Shown here: one piece after another, positions 9,302-17,387 of the stretch | How the letters are laid out: every line of letters begins with the position of its first letter | Numbering within the stretch: the first letter of the stretch is position 1 | Origin: Myxococcales bacterium | Lineage (GTDB): Bacteria; Myxococcota_A; Bradymonadia; UBA7976; UBA1532 | Length of the DNA: 64,000 nt | Assembly (NCBI GenBank): GCA_020633435.1 | Contig: JACKDP010000002.1 | Coordinates: 820,001-884,000 of the forward strand | Direction of reading: 5' to 3' | Program-made: the position numbers and the translations under genes | Notes under the pieces: model-generated | Database searches by the model: none | What the model was told of the DNA's origin: nothing | The model's input: the letters and a program-made list of their open reading frames with translations, nothing else

Positions 9302-9888
9302 CGAGCGGCCCGGGCGAGGGCCACCGCGGCCCGCTGCGCCCGCCACCACCGATACAGCGATGGACCCACCCGCCGGTAGATGGCCGTCGGCTCGGCCCCC
9401 GGCGTCAGGGCGGCGCGGCCGTGCAGCCAGGCGCAGACGGCCGGCTGGCTGGCGGGCGGGAAGGCCGCGATGGGCCCGATGGGCCAGGGGTGACCGGGCG
9501 GGCCGGCGAACCGCGCCAGGATGAGGCCGCCCCGGGCGACGAGGGCCCCCAGGGCCGAGCGCCAGACCACCCCCGTCAGGGCGTCGCGCAGGCCGCGGTC
9601 GGCGTCGACCACGAAGAGGCGCGGGGCCGTGGGCAGCAGCAGGCGCAGCTCGGCGCGCAGGGCCAGGCTCACCCCGGGCTGGTCGAGCAGGCGCTGGCCG
9701 AGGCTCGGCAGGGCCCCGAAGTCGCAGGTGGCCCAGAGCTGGAAGAAGGGGTCGTCCTGGGGGGTGGGTCCGGCCTGGGCCAGGAAGGCGCGGTGGGCCG
9801 CGTCGAGCAGGGGGCCGAGCCCGACGGCGCGGGTCGTCGGGCCGAGGCGGCTGGCCAGGGCGCGGGGGGCGATGCAGGTCGGGGGCAT
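9298..9888 (-). CDS. Hypothetical protein, Leu/Ala/Arg-rich
   Basis: 196 residues with no recognised domain, no signal peptide and no clear membrane segment. The ATG at 9888 is chosen because GGAGG lies five bases upstream; a TTG twelve bases further out is less likely. A central segment (APRLFVVDADRGLRDALTGV) looks like a beta strand with acidic turn, and the C-terminal ~35 residues are very basic and aromatic (RRVGPSLYRWWRAQRAAVAL). It is divergent from the arsI-sigZ pair and convergent with the PEGA gene, sharing CTAG for both stops. Function unknown. Confidence 0.65.
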   Translation of the reverse strand: MPPTCIAPRALASRLGPTTRAVGLGPLLDAAHRAFLAQAGPTPQDDPFFQLWATCDFGALPSLGQRLLDQPGVSLALRAELRLLLPTAPRLFVVDADRGLRDALTGVVWRSALGALVARGGLILARFAGPPGHPWPIGPIAAFPPASQPAVCAWLHGRAALTPGAEPTAIYRRVGPSLYRWWRAQRAAVALARAAR

Positions 9889-9943
9889 GGCGGCCTCCAA
9901 GAGGTGGTGCCTTCCTCATCGGTCAACGGCGGCGCGTGTCGCA

Positions 9944-9962
9944 GAAAAAGTGAAAAAAAGTG
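9944..9962. promoter_or_regulatory. A-rich tandem element upstream of arsI-like gene
   Basis: GAAAAAGTG is followed at once by a near copy ending AAAAGTG, an A-rich patch in very GC-rich DNA within the divergent gap (9889-10058). It could be an UP element or a regulator site for the arsI-sigZ pair or for the opposite gene. I found no confident -35/-10 pair here. Confidence 0.25.
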
Positions 9963-10058
9963 CAGCGCGCCCCCCGTTGGGCGCAGGGGGCTGCGTCGAT
10001 CCGCCAGGGTCGGCGTTCTCCGAGGGACGGGCCACGCAGGCCCGCAGACAGGAGCCCC

Positions 10059-10502
10059 ATGAAGCTGCACGTCGCCCTCACCACGGGCCGGTTCGATGAC
10101 GCCCTCGCCTTCTACACCGCCTTCTTCGGCGTCGAGCCCGTCAAGCGGAAGCCCGGCTACGCGAAGTTCGACCTGGACGAGCCGGCGGTGAACTTCACCC
10201 TGAACGCCGGCGAGGCCCAGCCGGCCGGGCGCCTCAACCACCTGGGCATCCAGGTGGGGGACGCCGAGGCCGTCCGGGCCGCCGCCAGCCGCCTGGCCGC
10301 CCTGGGGTTCGCCACCCGGCTGGAAGAGGGCGTCGACTGCTGCTACGCCTTGCAGGACAAGGTCTGGGTGCAGGACCCCGACGGCAACCCCTGGGAGGTC
10401 TTCGTGGTGCACGTCGCTGACACCGCCCCCGCCCTCGCCCCGACGGCGACGGCCCCCTGCTGCACCCCCGCCACCGCCGGCCAGCCGGGCTGCTGCCCAT
10501 GA
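10059..10502 (+). CDS. arsI: ArsI/CadI-type glyoxalase-fold dioxygenase (probable C-As lyase) with Cys-rich tail
   Basis: 147 residues of the vicinal-oxygen-chelate (glyoxalase) fold. ArsI enzymes cleave the carbon-arsenic bond of trivalent organoarsenicals such as methylarsenite using Fe(II) and O2. Visible signatures: KPGYAKFDLDEPAVNFTLN, NHLGIQV with His61, the vicinal pair Cys94-Cys95 in DCCYALQDKVWVQDPDG, and WEVF with Glu113; His4, His61 and Glu113 are plausible metal ligands. The Cys pair binds the arsenical in known ArsI. The extra tail (Cys134, 135, 145, 146) adds two more CC pairs. AGGAG before the ATG supports the start. The stop overlaps the next start (ATGA). No arsR, arsM or efflux gene is next to it. 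A CadI-like metal-induced protein is the alternative. Confidence 0.85.
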   Translation: MKLHVALTTGRFDDALAFYTAFFGVEPVKRKPGYAKFDLDEPAVNFTLNAGEAQPAGRLNHLGIQVGDAEAVRAAASRLAALGFATRLEEGVDCCYALQDKVWVQDPDGNPWEVFVVHVADTAPALAPTATAPCCTPATAGQPGCCP

Positions 10503-11047
10503 CCGGGGTGGACACCGCCGCCCTGTACCGGGCCCATGGCGACCGCCTGCGGCGCTTCCTGGCCAGCCGCGTCGGCGAGGACGGGGCCGACGACCTGCTG
10601 CAGGAGGTCTTCTTGAAGGTGCACCTGCACCTGCCGGAGCTGGCGGAGGGTGCCCACCTGCGCGGCTGGATCTACCAGATCGCCCGCAACGCGGCCGTCG
10701 ATCACCAGCGGCGCCGGCGGCCGACGGCCGAGCTGCCGGCGGCCCTCGCCGAGGACCTGCCCGACGACCGCTCGCCCTGGCACGACGCCATCGTCGCCGG
10801 GCTGCGCCACTTCGTCGACGCGCTGCCCGCCCCCGACGCCGAGGCCCTGCGGCGGGTGGAGCTCGACGGGGAGAGCCAGATCGCCTTCGGCCGCGCGGTG
10901 GGCCTCTCCCCCTCCGGGGCCCGCTCCCGGGTGCAGCGCGCCCGCCGCCGCCTGCACGACGCCCTGCGGGGCTGCTGCGATCTGACCTTCGATGCCTATG
11001 GCACCGTGGTGACCTGCTGCGAAGAGGCCGGCTGCCGCGCCGGGTGA
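10499..11047 (+). CDS. sigZ: ECF RNA polymerase sigma factor, SigZ-type, with Cys-rich C-terminus
   Basis: 182 residues. Region 2 (about residues 8-75) has YRAHGDRLRRFLASRVG, DDLLQEVFLKV and GWIYQIARNAAVDHQRRR; region 4 (about 105-155) has LDGESQIAFGRAVGLSPSGA plus RSRVQRARRRL, the helix-turn-helix for the -35 element. The tail LRGCCDLTFDAYGTVV resembles the C-terminus of SigZ proteins and carries Cys159, 160, 173, 174 and 179. The gene overlaps the arsI-like gene by four bases and no anti-sigma gene follows. In the myxobacterial factor CorE, a Cys-rich C-terminal domain senses copper/cadmium directly; by analogy this tail may sense arsenic or a thiophilic metal. That last step is inference. 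Confidence 0.88.
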   Translation: MTGVDTAALYRAHGDRLRRFLASRVGEDGADDLLQEVFLKVHLHLPELAEGAHLRGWIYQIARNAAVDHQRRRRPTAELPAALAEDLPDDRSPWHDAIVAGLRHFVDALPAPDAEALRRVELDGESQIAFGRAVGLSPSGARSRVQRARRRLHDALRGCCDLTFDAYGTVVTCCEEAGCRAG

Positions 11048-11094
11048 CGCTGTTTTTTCTCTACTGATTTCATGCACTTGAGCCCAGAAGGTGC

Positions 11095-11119
11095 CCCGCG
11101 GTGCGGATCGCACTGCGGG
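11095..11119. terminator. Hairpin between sigZ and the Rhs-family gene
   Basis: An 11-bp stem (one G-U pair) closes on the 3-base loop GAT; its core GTGCG-GAT-CGCAC is a perfect palindrome. It lies 48 bases after the sigZ stop and 38 bases before the Rhs ATG, with no T tract. It could end the arsI-sigZ transcript, fold in the Rhs leader, or be an operator palindrome. Confidence 0.4.
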
Positions 11120-11157
11120 CTTCGGCGTCGGGCCGCGCATCCCAGTCGGAGGTGCAT

Positions 11158-14100
11158 ATGAAGCAGGTCTTCTTCATGGCCGCGATGCTCGCGGCGGGCG
11201 GCGCCCTGGCCCAGCACGGCGCCGGGGACGATCGGGTGAACCTGCCCGAAGGACCGGGGTCGCTGCAGGGGGTGGGCGACAACGCCGCCATCGGCGGCAA
11301 CATGGGCTCGATGAGCTACGACGTGCCCATCGAGCTGCCCGCAGGCTTCCCCGGGGTGACCCCCCAGCTCGCGCTCAGCTACGACAGCGCGGCGCCGGCC
11401 GGGGTGATGGGCATCGGCTGGGACCTGCCCCTGCCCTTCATCGAGCGCATGACCAACTGGCGGCTACCCGACTACACCGTCGACGACGACTTCGTCGCGG
11501 GCGGGCAGCTCGTCCACATCGGCAACGGCGTGTACCGCAACCGCTTCGAGCAGGGCTTCGCGCGCCACACCTGGCATGACCGCGGCGACGGCACCCAGGG
11601 CTACTGGACGACGGAGCAGCCCGACGGGACGGTGCAGTACTACGGCGCGACGGCCGACGGCGACCTGGTGGACTCCGCCCGCATGGCCGGGCGGCTGGGG
11701 GCGACGTTCCGCTACCACCTCGTCGAGGCCGTCGACAAGTTCGGCCACCGCATGACGTACAGCTACCGGACCTACGACGGCATGCCGTACCTGGACCGCA
11801 TCGCCTACATCTTCACCGGCGCGGATGGCGGCCCCGGCGCGTCCGTGACGTTCGAGTACGAGGAGCGCCCCGACGCGCTGACCGACGCCCGGTCGGGCGC
11901 CATCGAGCGCCGCACCCGCCGGCTCACCGCCGTCAACGTCTTCTCCAAGGCCACCCGCATCTGGCGCTACCGCATCCAGTACGAGGCCACGGCCGCCGCC
12001 GGCGGGCTGTCGCGCGTGCAGCGCATCGACCGGGTCGGCCTGGGCGACACGCCCCACCCGGTGGCCTTCGACTTCGCCTACACCCAGACCCCCGGCGACG
12101 TCTGCGACGAGGACTGCGACCAGCCCTACCTGGTCGACATGGGCTCCCTGGGCATCAACCTGGCCGCCGGCGACGCCACCCTGGCCGACATGAACGGCGA
12201 CGCCCTGCCCGACATCATCGACACCTCCCGCGATGGCGCGCACCGCGTCTTCCTCAACCGCTACGGCGATCGCGACGACCACACCTTCGCCGCGCCGGTG
12301 AACAGCGCGGTGGGCACCCGGGCGGGGCACCAGCTCAGCTCGCCCTATGTGCAGGCCCTCGACGCCAACGGCGACGGGCGGGTGGATCTCGTCAACGTCC
12401 GCACGGGCGAGGTGCTCTACAACCTGGGCACCGGCGACTGGTCGCGGCCCGAGGCCCTCGGCTCGACGGCGGCCCTGCCCGACTTCGGCGATGACTTCGG
12501 CGGCGGCGCCGACGAGCCCGCCCATGTGCGCTTCTTCGACTACGACAACGACCGCCGCATCGACGTGATGCGCTCCACCCTCGACCAGACCCAGATCTTC
12601 GCCAACCTGGGCGAGGCGGGCTTCGCGGTGGTGGACGACGTGCAGGCCATCGGCGCCGGCTTCGACGCGGGCCTCGACCTCGCCGACATCAACGGCGACG
12701 GCCTGCTGGATCCCGTCATCGTGCGGGCGGGGAGCCTGAGCTACCGCCTGAACCTGGGCCACGGCCGCTGGTCGGCCTGGGTCGAGATCAACGACCTGCC
12801 CTTCAACGAGGCCCAGCGCGAGTTCGTCCAGCTGCAGGATCTCAACGGCGACGCCCTGGACGACCTGGTGCTGGTGGTGGGCGACACCCTGCGCTACGCC
12901 CTCAACCGGGGCGGGACGCGGTTCGACGAGTTCCAGACGATCAACCAGGTCGGCGGCCGGGCGCTGCCGGTGCGGGTCGACGGCACCACGGTGCTCTTCG
13001 CCGACATGAACGGCTCGGGCTCCGACGACGTGGTGTGGATCAGCCCCCAGGGCGAGGTGACCTACCTCGAGCTCTTCCCCGTCCGCCCGAACCTGCTGAC
13101 CAGGGTGACCAACGGCCTGGGCCTCGTCACCGACGTGACGTACACGGCGCTCGTGGCCGAGCGCGCCCGCGCCGCGCGGCCCTGGGCCTACACCCTGCCC
13201 TTCCCCATGTGGATGGCCTCGACCGTCGACACCTACGACAGCCTCAGCGCCCAGCACCGCCGCATGGAGTACACCTACGCGGACGCCTACTACGACACCC
13301 AGGAGAAGGCGTACCGCGGCTTCGCGGAGGTCATGGTCACCACCCCCGGCGACGAGACGCAGGAGAGCGGGGTGTCGCTGCAGACCTACGACGTCGGCGC
13401 CGACGACCGCTACCGCAACGGCCTGCTGCTCACGTCCGAGATGTACGCCCTGGAGGGCGACGACTGGGCCCCGCTGCGCGCCACCGCCTCCACCTATGAG
13501 GACTGCGACGTGGACGAGGTGCCCGCCAACGGCCTCGCCTGGCCCGTCCGCTACGTCTGCAAGACGGCCGAGGAGGTCACCTTGCAGGAGCGCGCGCCCG
13601 AGGCCGAGTGGGTGCGCACCCGCAACGAGTACACCTACGACGGCTACGGCAACGTGGTCGTGGACGCGAGCCTGGGGGTCGTGAGCCGGGGCGGGGGCTG
13701 CGGCGCCTGCGCCCGGGACGCCGGCCACTTCGGGGCGCCGTGCGGGGCCACCTGCGAGGGCGACGAGTTCTACGTCCAGAGCGACTACACCCGCGCCGCC
13801 GACGCCTGGATCCTGGGCCTGCTCGTCCGCCAGGCCGCCGCCGCGGTCCTCGACAGCGCGCAGGCCAAGGTGGTGGAGTTCTTCTACGACGGGCCCGACT
13901 TCACCGGCCTCGCCGCCGGCCAGGCCACCCTGGGCCAGCTGATGCGCAAGCGGTTCCAGCTCGACGACCGCACCTGGATCGACGCCGAGCGCCGCCGCTA
14001 CGACGAGCACGGCAACGTGGTGGAGAGCGTGGCGACGGCGGGCACGCCGGGCCAGGGCGGCCACCGCATCCTCACCACCTACGACGACGAGGGCCTGCTG

Positions 14101-17100
14101 GTGACGGCCAACGAGCTGACCCTCGACGGCTACAGCGTCCGCAGCGAGCAGCAGTACGACCCCATCTGGGGGGCCGTGAACCAGGCCAGCGGGCCCCGCG
14201 TGTACGTGGATGGCCGCGCCGTCACCCCCGAGCACCAGACGCGCCTCGTCTACGACGACCTGGGCCACCTGGTCAGCCGGGCCAACCCCGGCGATCCGGC
14301 GGACCGCCCGACGGCCACCTTCGAGTTCGAGTACGGCGCCCCGGTCAGCCGCGTGGTCAGCCACTTCCGCTCGGTGCGTGGCGCCGCGCAGCCGGACCGC
14401 CGCACCATCGAGTGCCAGGATGGCTTCGGCCGCACGACCGCCCAGCTCGTCGACGTGGGCGGGGAGTACGTCGTGGGCGGCTACCAGGTGGCCAACCGCC
14501 TGGGCGCCGTCGTGGTCTCCCACCTGGTCTCGACCACCCGCAACGACAACTGCCTGCTGGCCGAGCCCGACCGGGCCGCCACGCGGATGCGCTACGACGC
14601 CCTGGGTCGCCTCATCGGCACCACCCGCGACGACGCCGACCTGTACGGCCAGGCGTCGCGCACCCTCAACACCTTCGAGCCCCTGGTGCGCCACCGCTAC
14701 CTGCCCGACGACACCGACCCCAACGACCCCCGCGCCGACACCCCGGTGACCCAGATCTTCGATGGCCTCGGCCGGCAGACGGCCATGCGCCTGCGCGAGA
14801 CGGCCAACGGGGAACCCCTCGACTTCACGTATGAATTCGACGTGCGCGGCGATCTGGTGCAGGTCAACGGCCCCGCCGGGGACGTGCGGACGTTCGAGCG
14901 CGACCGCGCCGGGCGCGTCGTCGCCGCCGAGGACGCCGACCGCGGCCGCAGCGCCCTCACCCTCGACGCGGCCGGCAACGTCGTGCGCAGCGAGGACGCC
15001 GAGGGCCGCGTCGTGGAGATGACCTACGACGCCCTCAACCGCCTCGTGGCCGAGTGGGACGCCGCCGATCCCGCCGGCACCCGCCGCGAGTACCTGTTCG
15101 ACCGCCCGGACCACTGCCCCGACGGGCTCTGCCCCGAGGGCGCCCTGCAGCAGGTGGGCATGACGTTCCCCACCCCCGAGGGCCGCGGCGCCCGCTGGAT
15201 CACCCACGACGACCGCGGCCGGCTGGCGGCGGTGACCACGGTGCTCGACGGCTATGCCCTCAGCGAGGCGTACACCTACGACAACCTGGGCGGGCTGCTC
15301 ACGGCCACCTCCCCGGACGGCACCGTCGACCGCCGGACCTACGACGCCCTCGGGCGCGTCGCGTCCATCGACGGCATCGCCGACCTGTCCTGGACGCTCG
15401 GCACCCTGCTGAGCCGCACCGCCCTCGCCAACGGCGTGACGGTGGCGCGCACCTACGACGTCCTGGACCGGCCCGCCACCCTCGACATCACGGGCCCGTC
15501 CGGGCCGCTGGCCCAGCTCCGGTACGGCCATGACCGCCTGGGCAGCCTCACCGCCATCGACGACCTCGCCACCCCCGCCGACCAGCCCGGCCGCGGGGCC
15601 CGCTTCACCTACGACGCGCTCGACCGCCTCGTCTCGGCCCACCTGGATCCGGGCCGCGCCGCCTTCGAGGAGGTGCTCACCTACGGCTACGACCGCCGCA
15701 TGAACCTGGTGGACAAGCGCTCCAACCGCGAGGGGGGCAGCCGCTCCCACGTCGGCGCGCTGACCTACGACGCCGACCGCCCGCACGCCGTGGTGAGCGC
15801 CGGCGACCGCACCTACGGCTACGATGACGCCGGCCTCATGATCGACCACAACGGCCTGCTGGTGGGCTGGGACGCCTGGCACCGCCCGGTGGACGTGGAG
15901 CGCGACGGCGTGGTGGTCGAGCGCCACTGGTACGCCGACGACCGCATCCTGTCGGAGTCCGCCACGGCGAGCCGCGTGTTCGTCAACCCGAACTTCGAGG
16001 TCGAGGACGGCATGGCCCTGACCCACTACCACGTGGGCCTGGACCGCATCGCCACCGTGGAGACCGACGCGCTGGCGGCGGACGTCCTCGGCGACCTGGC
16101 GCCCCTGGAGGGCGGCGTCCCCGCCCCGGACGGCGCCTTCGACACCGGCGACGCCGTCGTAGCCGCCCTGGCCGAAGGGGGCAGCGTCGCCCTCCCGGCG
16201 GGCGCCCACCACGCTTCGGTGCGCACCATGCTGCGGGGCAGCGTGCGCAGCCGGTTGCTGGCCGGCGAGCCCCGGACGACGTTCATCCACAGCGACGCGA
16301 CCCGCTCGCGCTTCCTGGAGACGGACGCCGACGGCCAGGTCCTCGCCCGCCACGCCACCGATCCCCACGGCCTCGACCGGCAGGGGCCGGCGGGCCGCGG
16401 CTTCGAGGGGCGCCGCACCGACACCGCCACCGGCCTGGTGCGCATGGGCGCCCGCTCCTTCGATCCGTGGCTGGGGCGGTGGACCTCGCCCGACCCGGAG
16501 TTCACCTTCGGGGACTCCCCCCTGGAGCTCAGCTCCCCCGGCGAGGGCTCCGACCCGTACGGCCTGCTGGCCAGCAACCCCGTCGGTCGCACCGACCCGA
16601 GCGGGCGGTCGGCCGAGCTGGCCGCGGCCCTCGACCGCGCCTCGGTGAGCCCCAACTACAACCTGGGCCAGCTCGCCCGCCCGGGCGTGACCGCCGAGAC
16701 GTTCCTGGACTTCGCGTTCAACGACAACTACGTCGAGATGCAGGCGGCCGTGAAGGAGACGGTCCAGCAGCTCAGCACCCAGCTCACGCGGGACCTCGAG
16801 GACGCCCGGTTCAACCTCCAGGGCGAAGAGCTCATGCTGGCGGCGCTGCAGGAGCCCAACCTCGGCAACGAGGTGTCCGAGTCGACCATCGCCGACAACA
16901 TCCGGCGGGTGGGCGAGGCGAAGGCGGCGGTCAAGGCGCAGGAGCTGCGGCTGGCGGAGTTCGAGATCGGCCGGCGCGCCGTGGCCCGCAACGTCGCCGC
17001 CGTCCAGAAGGCCTACCGCTACCGGGTGAACAACGGCGCCACGCGGGCCGACCTCCGGCCCCTCGCCAACCGCAGCGTGGGGCACTTCAACCGCCTCCAC

Positions 17101-17268
17101 GCCATCAGCCAGGCGGCCTTCGCGCGCGCCGGCCGCATCGCCAGCGCCATCCACCGCCGCAACCACAGCCTGGCCATCAAGCGGAAGGGCCAGCTCGCGA
17201 ACATCAAGGTGACGAAGCAGAACGCGCCGGCCCCGGTCGCGAAGCGGCAGAACAGCTCGAAGATCTGA
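11158..17268 (+). CDS. Exported SpvB/TcdB-type Rhs (YD-repeat) giant protein
   Basis: 2036 residues. A signal peptide (MKQVFFMAAMLAAGGALAQ) is followed by an SpvB-like domain (PGFPGVTPQLALSYDSAA, GIGWDLP), FG-GAP/VCBS-type repeats (LADMNGDALPDIID, LADINGDGLLDP, LQDLNGDALDDL) from about residue 340, the TcdB mid-region (YYDTQEKAYRGFAEV), many YD repeats, and an Rhs core end (GLVRMGARSFDPWLGRWTSP, then DPSGRS near residue 1815). Such proteins form hollow shells that enclose a C-terminal effector. The ~220-residue tail after the core is helical, coiled-coil-like and ends very basic (SLAIKRKGQL, KVTKQN); it matches no toxin I know. No immunity-like gene follows. The start uses ATG 11158 with GGAGG upstream. 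A Cys cluster (GGGCGACARDAG) interrupts the middle near residue 845. Confidence 0.9.
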   Translation: MKQVFFMAAMLAAGGALAQHGAGDDRVNLPEGPGSLQGVGDNAAIGGNMGSMSYDVPIELPAGFPGVTPQLALSYDSAAPAGVMGIGWDLPLPFIERMTNWRLPDYTVDDDFVAGGQLVHIGNGVYRNRFEQGFARHTWHDRGDGTQGYWTTEQPDGTVQYYGATADGDLVDSARMAGRLGATFRYHLVEAVDKFGHRMTYSYRTYDGMPYLDRIAYIFTGADGGPGASVTFEYEERPDALTDARSGAIERRTRRLTAVNVFSKATRIWRYRIQYEATAAAGGLSRVQRIDRVGLGDTPHPVAFDFAYTQTPGDVCDEDCDQPYLVDMGSLGINLAAGDATLADMNGDALPDIIDTSRDGAHRVFLNRYGDRDDHTFAAPVNSAVGTRAGHQLSSPYVQALDANGDGRVDLVNVRTGEVLYNLGTGDWSRPEALGSTAALPDFGDDFGGGADEPAHVRFFDYDNDRRIDVMRSTLDQTQIFANLGEAGFAVVDDVQAIGAGFDAGLDLADINGDGLLDPVIVRAGSLSYRLNLGHGRWSAWVEINDLPFNEAQREFVQLQDLNGDALDDLVLVVGDTLRYALNRGGTRFDEFQTINQVGGRALPVRVDGTTVLFADMNGSGSDDVVWISPQGEVTYLELFPVRPNLLTRVTNGLGLVTDVTYTALVAERARAARPWAYTLPFPMWMASTVDTYDSLSAQHRRMEYTYADAYYDTQEKAYRGFAEVMVTTPGDETQESGVSLQTYDVGADDRYRNGLLLTSEMYALEGDDWAPLRATASTYEDCDVDEVPANGLAWPVRYVCKTAEEVTLQERAPEAEWVRTRNEYTYDGYGNVVVDASLGVVSRGGGCGACARDAGHFGAPCGATCEGDEFYVQSDYTRAADAWILGLLVRQAAAAVLDSAQAKVVEFFYDGPDFTGLAAGQATLGQLMRKRFQLDDRTWIDAERRRYDEHGNVVESVATAGTPGQGGHRILTTYDDEGLLVTANELTLDGYSVRSEQQYDPIWGAVNQASGPRVYVDGRAVTPEHQTRLVYDDLGHLVSRANPGDPADRPTATFEFEYGAPVSRVVSHFRSVRGAAQPDRRTIECQDGFGRTTAQLVDVGGEYVVGGYQVANRLGAVVVSHLVSTTRNDNCLLAEPDRAATRMRYDALGRLIGTTRDDADLYGQASRTLNTFEPLVRHRYLPDDTDPNDPRADTPVTQIFDGLGRQTAMRLRETANGEPLDFTYEFDVRGDLVQVNGPAGDVRTFERDRAGRVVAAEDADRGRSALTLDAAGNVVRSEDAEGRVVEMTYDALNRLVAEWDAADPAGTRREYLFDRPDHCPDGLCPEGALQQVGMTFPTPEGRGARWITHDDRGRLAAVTTVLDGYALSEAYTYDNLGGLLTATSPDGTVDRRTYDALGRVASIDGIADLSWTLGTLLSRTALANGVTVARTYDVLDRPATLDITGPSGPLAQLRYGHDRLGSLTAIDDLATPADQPGRGARFTYDALDRLVSAHLDPGRAAFEEVLTYGYDRRMNLVDKRSNREGGSRSHVGALTYDADRPHAVVSAGDRTYGYDDAGLMIDHNGLLVGWDAWHRPVDVERDGVVVERHWYADDRILSESATASRVFVNPNFEVEDGMALTHYHVGLDRIATVETDALAADVLGDLAPLEGGVPAPDGAFDTGDAVVAALAEGGSVALPAGAHHASVRTMLRGSVRSRLLAGEPRTTFIHSDATRSRFLETDADGQVLARHATDPHGLDRQGPAGRGFEGRRTDTATGLVRMGARSFDPWLGRWTSPDPEFTFGDSPLELSSPGEGSDPYGLLASNPVGRTDPSGRSAELAAALDRASVSPNYNLGQLARPGVTAETFLDFAFNDNYVEMQAAVKETVQQLSTQLTRDLEDARFNLQGEELMLAALQEPNLGNEVSESTIADNIRRVGEAKAAVKAQELRLAEFEIGRRAVARNVAAVQKAYRYRVNNGATRADLRPLANRSVGHFNRLHAISQAAFARAGRIASAIHRRNHSLAIKRKGQLANIKVTKQNAPAPVAKRQNSSKI

Positions 17269-17348
17269 GCCCGGCGCCCCGGCGCGGGGCGCCCCCACCG
17301 GCCGCTCGGCCCGCCTTCAACCCCCTGAAATCATGACAGGATCCGGCT

Positions 17349-17375
17349 CTTCCCCGCGAGGCCCCCGCGGGGAAG
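17349..17375. terminator. Hairpin terminator between convergent genes
   Basis: A perfect 10-bp inverted repeat (CTTCCCCGCG / CGCGGGGAAG) with a 7-base loop sits between the ends of the Rhs-family gene and the E2 gene. No T run follows on either strand, as is common in GC-rich genomes. Position and symmetry fit a bidirectional terminator. Confidence 0.65.
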
Positions 17376-17387
17376 GGCTGGCCCGGC

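Noticed and set aside
9889..10058. An ECF-type autoregulatory promoter (AAC ... CGT) for the arsI-sigZ pair
   Set aside because: AAC and CGT-like triplets occur, but not at the 16-17 base spacing expected, so I could not support a specific site.
11464..17298. A 1944-codon open frame antisense to the Rhs-family gene, and similar long antisense frames elsewhere (for example 1296-4595, 27677-31129, 31009-33675, 45418-50508)
   Set aside because: They mirror real genes in GC-rich DNA; their translations are Gly/Ala/Arg/His/Val-rich with no domain, signal or start site, while the opposite strand encodes clear domains.
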